A stretch of 64,000 bases of DNA from Colwellia sp. 20A7 (GCF_009832865.1 NZ_CP047130.1:2108001-2172000), one strand, 5' to 3'. Positions 12,419 through 20,771 are shown, numbered from the stretch's first letter. Numbers and translations: made by a program. The notes: a model not told the origin generated them from the letters alone.

Positions 12419-13948
12419 ATGACACAGGATAAAATTTTGTGTGACATCGGTTTTATTGGCTTAGGTGTTATGGGCAAAAACCTTGTACTGAACCTTGCTG
12501 ATAATGGTTATAATATCGCAGCTTTTGATTTGTCAGCCGAAAAAGTTCAAGGCGTTATTGAGCAAGATAAAAAGGAAAACACAACGGGTTTACCCCGTGT
12601 TTATGGATGTTCATCCTATACTGAATTATTAGCTCAATTAAAAGCACCTCATCTTATTGTGTTGAGTGTCCCTGCTGGCTCACCTGTTGATCAAGTTTGT
12701 GAGAGTTTAATTGGTGCAGGGGTTCAGCCAGACGATATTGTTATTGATACAGGAAATAGCCTTTGGGTTGATACTGTTGCTCGAGAACAAAAATATAAAA
12801 ATAACTTTCTATTATTTTCTTCTGCTGTTTCAGGAGGAGAAGTTGGTGCACGTTTTGGACCTTCATTAATGCCAAGTGGTTCACCTTATGCTTGGACTCG
12901 GGTCAAGCCTATTTGGGAAGCCATCTCAGCTAAAGTTGATGCAAATACAGGAAAGCCTATTGAACGGACTAAACCTGGACAAGTTATCACTGAAGGTGAA
13001 CCTTGTGCCACTTATATTGGGCCTGCTGGAGCAGGACATTATGTGAAAATGGTGCACAATGGAATCGAATATGCTGACATGCAAATTATTTGTGAAGCCT
13101 ATCATATTCTCAAATCTGGTCTTGGTTTGTCTTCTGATGAAATAGCTGACATTTTTGAAAAGTGGAATAGTGGCTTGCTTGACAGTTACTTGATGGAAAT
13201 TAGTGTTGAAGTTCTCCGACATAAATCGGTTGATACAGGCACTACACTTATCGATCTTATCCTCGATAAAGCAGGACAAAAAGGCACAGGGCTTTGGACT
13301 GCCATGAGTAGTTTGGAAGTAGGGTGCCCGGCACCTACTATTGCCCAAGCAGTTTATGCTCGTTCAATTTCGTCTTTTAAAGAGTTAAGAGTTAAGGCTT
13401 CTACAATATTAAGTGGCCCTGGCGAGGTAAGCTTATCAAATCAAGAAAAACAAGATTATATTGTTCAACTTCATGATGCTATTTACTGCGCTAAAATGTG
13501 TGCATACGCACAAGGTTTTCAATTAATGAAGTTAGCGGCGAAGGAACATGGTTGGACACTGGATTTTGCTAGTATTGCTAAGATTTGGCGAGCAGGTTGT
13601 ATTATTAGAGCTACATTTTTACAATCAATTGTTCAAGCCTATGCAAGAGATGAAAATTTAGATAATTTATTATTAGATAGCTTTTTTGCTGAGCAATTGA
13701 ACGCACGTCAGTCTAATTGGCGTAAAGCAATTTGTGGTGCAACCATGTTTGGTATACCAAATGGTGCACTCTCATCTGCATTATCATATTATGATTCTAT
13801 ACGTAGCGAAATGCTGCCAGCAAACTTGTTGCAAGGGCAACGAGACTTTTTTGGTGCGCATACTTTTGAACGTCTTGATAAAGCGGACGGTAAAAAATAT
13901 CATGTTGAATGGTCTACTGCAGAGCGTAAAACTGTTGTTGTAGAATAG
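12419..13948 (+). CDS. gnd: 6-phosphogluconate dehydrogenase, decarboxylating
   Basis: Oxidises 6-phosphogluconate to ribulose-5-phosphate and CO2 in the oxidative pentose phosphate pathway, reducing NADP. The 509-residue protein has the N-terminal cofactor fold GLGVMGKNLVLNLADNGY, the substrate loop SGGEVGARFGPSLMPSG, and the catalytic lysine region GPAGAGHYVKMVHNGIEYADMQ, followed by the all-helical dimer domain containing KAGQKGTG. It is longer than E. coli Gnd (468) because of inserted surface loops. It seems monocistronic, with msrB 56 bases downstream. Confidence 0.95.
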   Translation: MTQDKILCDIGFIGLGVMGKNLVLNLADNGYNIAAFDLSAEKVQGVIEQDKKENTTGLPRVYGCSSYTELLAQLKAPHLIVLSVPAGSPVDQVCESLIGAGVQPDDIVIDTGNSLWVDTVAREQKYKNNFLLFSSAVSGGEVGARFGPSLMPSGSPYAWTRVKPIWEAISAKVDANTGKPIERTKPGQVITEGEPCATYIGPAGAGHYVKMVHNGIEYADMQIICEAYHILKSGLGLSSDEIADIFEKWNSGLLDSYLMEISVEVLRHKSVDTGTTLIDLILDKAGQKGTGLWTAMSSLEVGCPAPTIAQAVYARSISSFKELRVKASTILSGPGEVSLSNQEKQDYIVQLHDAIYCAKMCAYAQGFQLMKLAAKEHGWTLDFASIAKIWRAGCIIRATFLQSIVQAYARDENLDNLLLDSFFAEQLNARQSNWRKAICGATMFGIPNGALSSALSYYDSIRSEMLPANLLQGQRDFFGAHTFERLDKADGKKYHVEWSTAERKTVVVE

Positions 13949-14004
13949 CTATTAAGCACTGAAACTCATATTAATAAGGCTTGTAGCCCTTAGGAGAAAT
14001 ATTG

Positions 14005-14376
14005 ATGAACGATCATTATAAAGAAAAACTAAGTGAAGATGCTTATAAAGTTTGCCGGTTAGCTGCGACAGAACAGCCATTTTCGGGAATTTATAATGAT
14101 CATTGGCTACCAGGCACATACCTGTGTGCTTGTTGCGATAAACCTTTATTTAATAGTGACAGTAAATTCAATGCTGGTTGTGGTTGGCCTAGCTTTTCTT
14201 CTTCCATTGAAGGTAATGTTGCTTACTTTGAAGATGAAACTCATAATATGAGCCGTACAGAAATCCAATGTAAGGATTGTCAGTCACACCTTGGTCATGT
14301 ATTTGACGACGGACCTATGCCAACCGGCAAAAGATATTGTGTGAATTCGCTCAGTTTAACTTTTAAAAACAATTAA
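14005..14376 (+). CDS. msrB: Peptide methionine-R-sulfoxide reductase
   Basis: Reduces the R-epimer of methionine sulfoxide in proteins. Start ATG 14005 is chosen over the adjoining in-frame TTG because AGGAG lies 8 bases before it; the protein has 123 residues. Zinc-binding CxxC pairs are CACC and CKDC, the catalytic cysteine is in RYCVNSLSL, and the resolving-cysteine region is AGCGWPSF. It is cytoplasmic, with no signal peptide, and followed by a strong terminator. Confidence 0.95.
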   Translation: MNDHYKEKLSEDAYKVCRLAATEQPFSGIYNDHWLPGTYLCACCDKPLFNSDSKFNAGCGWPSFSSSIEGNVAYFEDETHNMSRTEIQCKDCQSHLGHVFDDGPMPTGKRYCVNSLSLTFKNN

Positions 14377-14436
14377 GCATTACTATCTCTCAGCATATAA
14401 TTATCTCTACCATTTTACTGTTAATGGCTGCGAACA

Positions 14437-14464
14437 AAATGACTCACATCTTGGTGAGTCATTT
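14437..14464 (+). terminator. Terminator of msrB
   Basis: An 11-bp perfect stem (AAATGACTCAC with GTGAGTCATTT) and 6-base loop end in T-rich sequence. Confidence 0.7.
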
Positions 14465-14611
14465 ATACAATCACTTTGTGTCACAACCTTAAATTACCAT
14501 TCCTTATAGCAAATAATTTAACGGTTCCCATCGCCTAAAGGAAATCGTTTACTACAATGCCTATCAAAGAAAACAACGTATAATATTATTTATCGAAATA
14601 TAACGAGAAAA

Positions 14612-14644
14612 CCCCGTGATCCGAGCGGAGCGAAAGTCGCGGGG
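14612..14644. repeat. Left subterminal hairpin of the IS605-type element
   Basis: Imperfect palindrome starting CCCCGTGATCC and ending AGTCGCGGGG, just beyond the tnpA stop codon. It matches the right-end copy at 31 of 33 positions. Confidence 0.8.
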
Positions 14645-14657
14645 ATGAATCGTTAAG

Positions 14658-14996
14658 TTATCCTTGCTCTTGAATGTATTTTCGAATTGTATCAGCAGAA
14701 GCGTTGCCGACTGAACAGACAAAATATCCGTCAGACCAAAACGTTTTTTCAACCCAAAAATGCTTTTTAAGATCAGGGTACCGACTCCAGACCATCTTAT
14801 TGGTTTGTTGTTTGATTCTTCTCACATGCTGCCCAATAGAATATTTTGGAGAAACACACAAAAGTACATGGACATGATCTTTGTCTACTTCAATTTCCTC
14901 AACCGTAAAATCAGAGCACTCCGAAATACTGAGGATAGGTTCTTTAACAAACCTCCCTTTTTCACCTGTAAGTAGCTGTTTACGATATTTAACCAC
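14658..14996 (-). CDS. tnpA: IS200/IS605-type Y1 transposase (TnpA), start problematic
   Basis: Single-strand DNA transposase of the HUH class. The HUH motif is in DHVHVLL, and the catalytic tyrosine is in DTIRKYIQEQG near the C-terminus. From the GTG at 14996 the protein has 112 residues and lacks the first beta-strand. The reading frame stays open further upstream to 15047 and encodes the missing typical start (SSSHCKYLIALHLILVVKYR). The only upstream ATG in that frame, at 15053, is followed at once by TAA. So either a non-standard start is used or the gene has been inactivated by a nonsense change. The active-site residues themselves look intact. Confidence 0.8.
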   Translation of the reverse strand: MVKYRKQLLTGEKGRFVKEPILSISECSDFTVEEIEVDKDHVHVLLCVSPKYSIGQHVRRIKQQTNKMVWSRYPDLKKHFWVEKTFWSDGYFVCSVGNASADTIRKYIQEQG

Positions 14997-15090
14997 GAGT
15001 ATTAGGTGTAGTGCAATTAGGTACTTGCAATGTGAACTTGATTGAAATTACATTTGACAAACTCGTTTTATACAGTAGTCTATACAGTAT

Positions 15091-16317
15091 ATGAAGAAAA
15101 CGCTCAGATACAATTATCGGCTCAAACCGACAGCAGCACAGGAAGCTAAGTTCGTTGAGTTTGGCTCATATGCGCGTGGGTTGTGGAATTTGTTGCTGTC
15201 TGAGAATATGCGTCGCTACCGCTACGATAAAACGTTTTTGTTTTACAACGAAATGGCGAGGTTAATTCGTGAACTGAAAAAGTTCGACGAATTCGCTTGG
15301 TTAAAAGCCTTTGACTCTGCGGCATCACAACAAGTAGCACGCGATCTTGATTTAGCTTTAAAGAACTCGTTCGCAAAAGGCAGAGTTCAACGATTCCCGA
15401 CTTTCAAGGTGAGTTTTAAGCAGAAGAAACGGCACGACGATAGTTTTCGGTGTGTGAATAACTCCAACTGTGTCCGTATTGAAAAAGGCGCTATTAGTCT
15501 TCCAAAAGTAGGTAAGGTTCCGTTGATTTTACATCGGGATTTAGCTAGTAAGATTAAAACGGCTACGATTCAATTTAAGCACGGTAAATGGTATATTTCA
15601 CTGACTCAGGAAGTCGAGTGTAAAAGTGCAAAGCAAGTGTTATCAACGCTTGTAGGTTATGATATCAACAGTCAGTATACGGTTGTTGGTTCAAATGGTT
15701 GGTATGTTAAAAACCCAAAAGCTTTTAAAAAGGCATCGGTAAAACTAAAGCAAATTCAAGTCCAACTGAGTCGCCGGAAGAAGGGCTCTATACGCTGGCA
15801 AAAAACCAAAGCACGCTTAAATAAACTTCACGGAAAAATCTCTCGGCAACGCTTAGCGTTCGCTCACGAAGTATCATGTTCGATAGCCAAGACCAGTGAT
15901 ATCATCGTGTTTGAGGATTTAAACGTAAAGGGAATGCAGCAGTTCAACGGTCAAATGGTGAATGATAATGTGATGGGTATGATCACAGGCTTGGCCAAGT
16001 ATAAGGCAGAATTAAATGGTGCTGTTTACCATGAAATAGGTCGATTTGTGAAATCATCGGGGATCTGTCATGAATGCAAACACGAGCATAAGTTCGATTT
16101 AAGCGTACGAGAATTTTCCTGTGAAAGCTGCGGATTAGTGCAGTGCAGAGATTTAGCAGCCGCTAAGTCTGTTGCCGATACGGGCGAAAAAGATTTAATG
16201 GCGACTGGGATAGTTGTCAGGGCATTGCCCAAATTTCAGCAGAAATCACCTTCTAAAACGAAAGTCTTTGAGCAGTCAAAGTTTGGTGTGGAAACTGAGA
16301 AAAAAGAAGCAGCCTAG
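15091..16317 (+). CDS. tnpB: RNA-guided nuclease TnpB of IS605-type element
   Basis: OrfB/TnpB family protein, the group ancestral to Cas12 nucleases, which cuts DNA guided by an RNA made from the element's right end. The 408-residue protein has an N-terminal helix-turn-helix-like region (MKKTLRYNYRLKPTAAQ) and a RuvC-like core with Asp191 (GYDIN), Glu275 (VFEDLNVKG) and Asp354 (CRDLAAA). A zinc ribbon is formed by Cys326, Cys329, Cys344 and Cys347. All three catalytic acids and the ribbon are present, so it may be active. The first acid sits in GYDIN rather than the usual GIDLG. It diverges from tnpA by 94 bases. Confidence 0.93.
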   Translation: MKKTLRYNYRLKPTAAQEAKFVEFGSYARGLWNLLLSENMRRYRYDKTFLFYNEMARLIRELKKFDEFAWLKAFDSAASQQVARDLDLALKNSFAKGRVQRFPTFKVSFKQKKRHDDSFRCVNNSNCVRIEKGAISLPKVGKVPLILHRDLASKIKTATIQFKHGKWYISLTQEVECKSAKQVLSTLVGYDINSQYTVVGSNGWYVKNPKAFKKASVKLKQIQVQLSRRKKGSIRWQKTKARLNKLHGKISRQRLAFAHEVSCSIAKTSDIIVFEDLNVKGMQQFNGQMVNDNVMGMITGLAKYKAELNGAVYHEIGRFVKSSGICHECKHEHKFDLSVREFSCESCGLVQCRDLAAAKSVADTGEKDLMATGIVVRALPKFQQKSPSKTKVFEQSKFGVETEKKEAA

Positions 16318-16376
16318 TCATCAAAAACTAGATTGCAGAAGCCCCATGATCCGAGCGAAGCGAAAGTCGCGGGGTA
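16240..16376 (+). ncRNA. Predicted omega/reRNA scaffold of TnpB
   Basis: In characterised IS605 elements the TnpB guide RNA comes from the 3' end of tnpB and the right-end hairpin, with the guide read from DNA just past the element. Here the hairpin at 16342-16374 lies 24 bases after the tnpB stop, in the expected place. Boundaries are inferred from family knowledge, not seen. Confidence 0.4.
16342..16374. repeat. Right subterminal hairpin of the IS605-type element
   Basis: Imperfect palindrome starting CCCCATGATCC and ending AGTCGCGGGG, repeating the left-end copy in direct orientation. Confidence 0.8.
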
Positions 16377-16703
16377 GTTCACAGAATAACGAAGATAAAC
16401 GAATAAAATAACGCGTTGATAAATATTGTCTATTCTAAGGGGTGACCTATAAATTTTAATTGTATATCAATAATATTGATCTATTACCTTAAAATCAGGC
16501 TAGGTAATAACGAATTAATAGCGTTGTAATAATTGTAGTTTTTCTCATTAAATTATTATGTAACCTATAGAGAAATATTACGTCTTGCATTACAATATGC
16601 CAAAATTAAATATCCACCTTAGTCTAGTTTTTTATTTTTTTAATTAGGCTAAGATTATTATATTAAACTTTCGCTCAATCACTTGAAATATAAGGCTTAA
16701 CTA
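16375..16703. other. Spacer between the IS element and the long GAPDH gene
   Basis: A/T-rich, presumably carrying the promoter of the downstream gene. No gene, hairpin or clear binding site was seen. Confidence 0.4.
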
Positions 16704-18155
16704 ATGACGTCTCATCTTGAGGAAGAATATCAGATCAGCTGGCAAGAACGCCAAACTTTCGCAGAAAATATGCAACCAATCATTGGTCAGCTATTTAGAA
16801 ATAAAGGAATTGAAATATCTGTTTATGGTAGACCGTTATTAAATGCTTCACCTATTGATATCATTAAAGCGCATAAATCAGTTGCTTTACATGAAGAAAG
16901 TAAATTACGCCTACGTGAAAGTTTTCCATTTGTTGAAGCGTTAAGCAAAATGTCATTAGCACCTGCACGTATTGATGTAGGTAAATTGGCATACCGTTAC
17001 TTATTCAAAGATAAGTCTAATGGCTTGTCTATTGAGAAATATTTAGAAAAAGAATTAGAAACAGTCAATACGACAAATAATGTAGACCAAGGGCAAGATG
17101 TTGTTTTATATGGTTTTGGACGTATTGGTAGACTTCTTGCTCGTTTGTTAATTGAACAAACTGGTCCTAATGCTAAATTAAATCTTCGCGCTATTGTTTT
17201 ACGTCCAAGTAAAGGCGGAGATGATTTAGAAAAACGTGCAAGTTTATTACGTAGAGACTCTGTGCATGGTGCATTCAATGGTAGCATTACTATTGATAAA
17301 GAAAATAATGTAATTAAAGCCAATGGTGCTTTTATTAAAGTTATTTATGCAAATTCACCTTCAGAAGTAAATTACATTGAGCATGGTATTAACAATGCCC
17401 TTGTTGTTGATAACACCGGTATCTGGACTGACGAAGATGGCTTAAGTCAACATCTACAGTCTAAAGGTGTTGCAAAGGTTTTATTAACAGCACCTGCGAA
17501 AGGCGATATTAAAAATATCGTTTATGGTGTTAACCAAAGCATGATTTTACCGGAAGATAAAATTGTTTCTGCTGCAAGTTGTACAACGAATGCGATTACT
17601 CCTGTTCTTAAAGCATTAAATGATGAATTTGGTATTCGTAACGGTCATGTTGAAACTATTCACTCTTATACTAATGATCAAAACTTAATTGATAATTATC
17701 ATAAAGCGCCTCGTCGTGGTCGCAGTGCACCACTCAACATGGTTATCAGCACTACAGGTGCAGCAAAAGCAGTTGCAAAAGCACTACCTGAACTTGCAGG
17801 TTTGTTAACGGGTAATGCTATTCGTGTTCCTACGCCAAATGTCTCTATGGCCATCATGAATTTAAATCTGAAAAAAGAGACTGATAAAGATAGTTTGAAC
17901 AACTATTTACGTGAGATGTCATTAGAATCAGACTTACAAAATCAAATTGATTACACTGCTTCAAATGAAATTGTTTCAACAGACTTGGTGGGCTCGCGCT
18001 ATGCTGGTGTTGTAGACTCACAAGCAACAATTGTTGATGGTGATCGCGCGGTTTTATACGTATGGTATGACAATGAGTTTGGTTATAGCTGTCAGGTAGT
18101 ACGTGTTATGTTAGAAATGGCAGGTATTACAATACCAACTTTACCAGTAAACTAA
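16704..18155 (+). CDS. Long-form glyceraldehyde-3-phosphate dehydrogenase homologue
   Basis: This 483-residue protein has a C-terminal GAPDH region (from about residue 130, VVLYGFGRIGRLLARLL) with catalytic cysteine in [25 protein letters not shown], and the family end WYDNEFGYSCQVV. About 125 residues of mainly helical sequence precede the Rossmann fold; this extension is absent from GapA at 11056-12063. Proteins of this form are known in Shewanella, Vibrio and relatives. Whether it prefers NADP or works in gluconeogenesis cannot be decided here. The segment after the cysteine (NAITP instead of NCLAP) also differs from GapA. It is monocistronic with its own terminator. Confidence 0.88.
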   Translation: MTSHLEEEYQISWQERQTFAENMQPIIGQLFRNKGIEISVYGRPLLNASPIDIIKAHKSVALHEESKLRLRESFPFVEALSKMSLAPARIDVGKLAYRYLFKDKSNGLSIEKYLEKELETVNTTNNVDQGQDVVLYGFGRIGRLLARLLIEQTGPNAKLNLRAIVLRPSKGGDDLEKRASLLRRDSVHGAFNGSITIDKENNVIKANGAFIKVIYANSPSEVNYIEHGINNALVVDNTGIWTDEDGLSQHLQSKGVAKVLLTAPAKGDIKNIVYGVNQSMILPEDKIVSAASCTTNAITPVLKALNDEFGIRNGHVETIHSYTNDQNLIDNYHKAPRRGRSAPLNMVISTTGAAKAVAKALPELAGLLTGNAIRVPTPNVSMAIMNLNLKKETDKDSLNNYLREMSLESDLQNQIDYTASNEIVSTDLVGSRYAGVVDSQATIVDGDRAVLYVWYDNEFGYSCQVVRVMLEMAGITIPTLPVN

Positions 18156-18186
18156 TAATATAATTAACTGAACAAGTTATACCTTG

Positions 18187-18216
18187 AAACGCCTTCATTA
18201 AATTGTAGGCGTTTTT
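18187..18216 (+). terminator. Terminator of the long GAPDH gene
   Basis: Stem AAACGCCT facing AGGCGTTT with a 12-base loop and a T run, about 30 bases after the stop codon. Confidence 0.7.
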
Positions 18217-18246
18217 TATGCTTAAAATTTATTGGATTGTTTTGTT

Positions 18247-18282
18247 ATACCTGTTTCATTAATTAAGTGAACAATTTTATAC
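18247..18282. repeat. 36-bp dispersed repeat, copy 1
   Basis: The sequence with core GTTTCATTAATTAAGTGAAC recurs in inverted orientation at 24557-24592 with a single mismatch over 36 bases. Both copies are intergenic. Confidence 0.7.
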
Positions 18283-18325
18283 ATAGAAAAAATTGCCAAA
18301 TACAAGGCACTTTATCTTCGCATCA

Positions 18326-18658
18326 CTATAAACAACGCTTAGGTTTAGGTAAACCTGCATATTTGGTCGCTTGTTTGGCTGGCCCGTCTGGAAATAAACG
18401 AAAAAGATAACGGCTATTGGCTTTATCTTCACCGAACTCAGCTTTCATTGCTTTTGTTAAGGCTCTCATTGCTGGAGAAGTGTTATAGGTTAAATAAAAC
18501 TGACGAACAAAATTGATTATTTCCCAATGCTCAGCTGTTAATACAAAACTATCTTGATCTGCCATTACTTGCGCTAAATCGGCTTGCCATTGGGTATAAT
18601 CTAACAGATAACCTTGTTTATCTGTGTCAATTTGTGCGCCTTTAAAGTCTATTGCCAT
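18326..18658 (-). CDS. tusE: Sulfur carrier TusE (DsrC family)
   Basis: Accepts persulfide sulfur from the TusBCD complex and passes it to MnmA for 2-thiolation of the wobble uridine in tRNAs. The 110-residue protein ends in GLPKPKRCL, with the conserved penultimate cysteine that carries the sulfur, and has the family core HWEIINFVRQFYLTYNTSPAMR. Its start overlaps the end of tusB by 10 bases, so the two are translationally coupled. yccA lies in the same neighbourhood, as in E. coli. Confidence 0.93.
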   Translation of the reverse strand: MAIDFKGAQIDTDKQGYLLDYTQWQADLAQVMADQDSFVLTAEHWEIINFVRQFYLTYNTSPAMRALTKAMKAEFGEDKANSRYLFRLFPDGPAKQATKYAGLPKPKRCL

Positions 18659-18990
18659 GTTATTACTCTGTCATTTTCAAAAGTCAGTGAAACTAAATCT
18701 GCCATCTCAATTTGTGTGAAAACCGCTTCATTGATCTTAATTGCACGAGCATTAGCATGCTGTGCTATCACGTTGAGCTTTATGTTAATTGGGTTTTCAA
18801 TGTTATCAGTTAAATTATTATTTGAATTATCGATTAAGTTATCGATTAAATTATCCGTTAAATGATGGTGTAAGTTATAGCAGCCATCATCAATAAAAAC
18901 GATCACATCGTTATCACCAAGCACTTGCAAACATTGTGAATAATCATTGGTAGTAAAGGCACTTTGACGAACAATATGTAGTGTAGTCAT
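18649..18990 (-). CDS. tusB: Sulfurtransferase complex subunit TusB (DsrH-like), with repeat insertion
   Basis: Smallest subunit of the TusBCD sulfur-transfer complex. At 113 residues it is longer than E. coli TusB (95). The N-terminal strand MTTLHIVRQSAF and the C-terminal ADLVSLTFENDRVITW fit the family. In the middle lies an asparagine/aspartate-rich stretch with LTDN and LIDN units, encoded by an imperfect 12-base tandem repeat at 18827-18862 with a degenerate copy at 18803-18814. The repeat stays in frame. It replaces or extends a surface loop after the GCYN segment. Order tusD-C-B-E is standard. Confidence 0.85.
   Translation of the reverse strand: MTTLHIVRQSAFTTNDYSQCLQVLGDNDVIVFIDDGCYNLHHHLTDNLIDNLIDNSNNNLTDNIENPINIKLNVIAQHANARAIKINEAVFTQIEMADLVSLTFENDRVITWQ
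18803..18862. repeat. 12-bp tandem repeat inside tusB
   Basis: Three consecutive 12-base units (TTATCGATTAAG, TTATCGATTAAA, TTATCCGTTAAA) at 18827-18862, with a related unit (TTATCAGTTAAA) at 18803-18814. As a multiple of three the repeat preserves the tusB frame. Confidence 0.85.
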
Positions 18991-19055
18991 AAACGTAATT
19001 CCTTGGCGCTTATCCGTAAATTAGTAAAAATATAAAGGAGTTCAAACTAAAAACA

Positions 19056-19427
19056 CTAAAACCTTAAAATGGTATTATGCGATGTTAATTTATGCGCAAA
19101 ATCGCGTTGATTTAATACCTGTACTGCCTCAATATGAAAAGTAGCAGGTAAATTACGCTCTTCTAACGAGCTTTGGCATACATAAATATCTTCAATATCG
19201 TAAAACTCAAAAGCTGAAAACGTTTTAAGGTAATCCTTAACTGAAATAGCAGAGCCATCTTGCCCTTGTACTAGTTGCCAAACGCCATCTCCTTGAAAGA
19301 ATAATGAAACGGGTTGTTCAAAAGAGCCAAAAACCAAGGCAATATCTACAGAATCCTTCCCTGCGGTATCACTATAAGGTGCTTTACTATTAAGTATCGC
19401 TAGTGTTTTTAATGGGTTGTTACTCAT
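19056..19427 (-). CDS. tusC: Sulfurtransferase complex subunit TusC (DsrF-like)
   Basis: Second subunit of TusBCD. The 123-residue protein has the DsrE/F fold start TLAILNSKAPYSDTAGKDSVDIALVFG, with the typical FFQGDGVWQL segment and FYDIEDIYVC. Its start codon overlaps the tusD stop by one base (TAATG), so it is translated with tusD. A 65-base gap separates it from tusB. Confidence 0.92.
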   Translation of the reverse strand: MSNNPLKTLAILNSKAPYSDTAGKDSVDIALVFGSFEQPVSLFFQGDGVWQLVQGQDGSAISVKDYLKTFSAFEFYDIEDIYVCQSSLEERNLPATFHIEAVQVLNQRDFAHKLTSHNTILRF

Positions 19428-19825
19428 TACAACTGCACCATCCTATCTGCTTTTGTTGAAAGTTCAACTAACTCTCCTAGGCCTGAAACAGTAAAAATTG
19501 AGTGTATAGATTCAGTATTTTCATCACTCATTCCACGTTTTTCTGCTGCTGTAATACACAAATGTAAGGGGAGGTTATAGGTTTGTTGTAATCGCTGCCA
19601 ATGTTGTATCGCTTGAAATTCATCACTGGCTATTTGAATGCCCTTATTCGCATGCATAACACCGTTTTGGTAAAAGAAAACACCTACAAGCTCAATACCA
19701 CTTTGAAGAGCAGTTTCAATATAATCAAGCGCTGTAACGCTTAAATTACTATAAGGGGAGGTGGTGACAAGAACGGCAAGTTTCTTCACGGTTACATCTC
19801 TATTTTGTGTATTAATAAGCGTCAT
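19427..19825 (-). CDS. tusD: Sulfurtransferase subunit TusD (DsrE-like)
   Basis: Active subunit of TusBCD; takes persulfide sulfur from TusA. The active-site cysteine is in LHLCITAAEKRGM, around residue 90. The fold begins KKLAVLVTTSPYSNLSVTALDY. ATG 19825 gives 132 residues, but a GTG twelve codons in, with GAG upstream, would give a start closer to the family N-terminus, so the start is uncertain. First gene of a tusDCBE operon on the minus strand. Confidence 0.92.
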   Translation of the reverse strand: MTLINTQNRDVTVKKLAVLVTTSPYSNLSVTALDYIETALQSGIELVGVFFYQNGVMHANKGIQIASDEFQAIQHWQRLQQTYNLPLHLCITAAEKRGMSDENTESIHSIFTVSGLGELVELSTKADRMVQL

Positions 19826-19861
19826 CTGTTATACCAATGAAAAACTTTACATGTTAGGCAT

Positions 19862-19888
19862 AAAAAAGCCCCGCGATTGCGAGGCTTG
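19862..19888 (-). terminator. Terminator of yccA
   Basis: Reading the minus strand, a GC-rich stem (AAGCCTCGC facing GCGGGGCTT, one mismatch) is followed by a run of six T. It separates yccA from tusD. Confidence 0.75.
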
Positions 19889-19949
19889 GTATTATAACGT
19901 TTTTTTTTGAGACTAAAAGCTAATTAGCTTAAGCTGATATACAGCTTTA

Positions 19950-20618
19950 TTAGTCATCGCCACCGAATACACCTAGAAGGTGAAGAAGGTGAACAAAAAT
20001 ATTATAAATATTTAAGTATAATGAAACAGTTGCTCTAATATAATTACGTTCGCCACCGTTAATAATACGGCTAGTATCAAACAAAATTAAACCAGACATA
20101 ATCATGATAACACCAGCACTAATAGCTAATGATAACGCTGGAATTTGGAAAAACATATTAGCAATCATTGCAACAAATACAACAATCAAGCCTGTCATCA
20201 AAAAACCACCCATAAATGAGAAGTCTTTTTTACTTGTTAATGCGTATCCAGATAAAGCGAAAAATATTAATGCTGTACCACCAAGCGCTTGCATGATCAT
20301 TGCTGGACCACCAGGCATAGCTGCATAGCCATTAAGCATTGGCCCTAATGATGCACCCATTAAACCAGTGAAAGCAAAAATCCAGTAAATACCACTGGCA
20401 GAATCGGCTTTTTTATTAACAACAAACATTAAACCAAAAGCAACTAACATCATCACAAGTGCTGCCATGTGTGACAGGTTAATTGCCATTGAAACGCCAG
20501 CAGTCACGGCACTAAATGCTAGTGTCATAGATAAAAGCATATAAGTATTTTTTAATACTTTGTTAATTTCAATCGCTGAGCTTTTACTCGCGGTTTGAAA
20601 ATTCATATTAGTTTGCAT
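19950..20618 (-). CDS. yccA: Bax inhibitor-1 family membrane protein YccA
   Basis: Integral membrane protein of 222 residues with seven hydrophobic segments and the acidic C-terminal end GVFGGDD. E. coli YccA (219 residues) binds FtsH and HflKC and is a modulator of membrane protease activity. The family signature near the last helices (FDTSRIINGGERNYIRATVSLYLNIYNIF, where Asp side chains form the pore gate) is present. Proximity to tusE matches the yccA-tusE neighbourhood in enteric bacteria. Confidence 0.93.
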   Translation of the reverse strand: MQTNMNFQTASKSSAIEINKVLKNTYMLLSMTLAFSAVTAGVSMAINLSHMAALVMMLVAFGLMFVVNKKADSASGIYWIFAFTGLMGASLGPMLNGYAAMPGGPAMIMQALGGTALIFFALSGYALTSKKDFSFMGGFLMTGLIVVFVAMIANMFFQIPALSLAISAGVIMIMSGLILFDTSRIINGGERNYIRATVSLYLNIYNIFVHLLHLLGVFGGDD

Positions 20619-20771
20619 AAAACTTCCTTTAAGGTTTAATTATAATAACTTTAAATCTTTTACATGTTATAACTAAGATAAGGGCGTTTATATAAAGTTC
20701 AAGTATTTTTTCTTAACATTAACTAACGACCTTCTGACATATTATGACATGGTGATTTTTAAATAGCTAGT

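Larger units (their letters stand above)
14612..16374. mobile_element. IS200/IS605-family element with tnpA and tnpB
   Basis: A divergent pair, a Y1 transposase on the minus strand and tnpB on the plus strand, is bracketed by two near-identical 33-base imperfect hairpins at 14612-14644 and 16342-16374, both in the same orientation. Only two bases differ between them. Each begins CCCC and ends GGGG, with a CCCCGTGA/TCGCGGGG type stem. Such subterminal hairpins are what IS605-type transposases bind. True ends lie slightly outside and cannot be fixed without an empty-site comparison. These elements make no target duplication. Confidence 0.85.

Noticed and set aside
16214..16411. Plus-strand ORF overlapping the tnpB 3' end and right hairpin
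   Set aside because: Shadow frame of tnpB that passes through the palindromic end; no family features.
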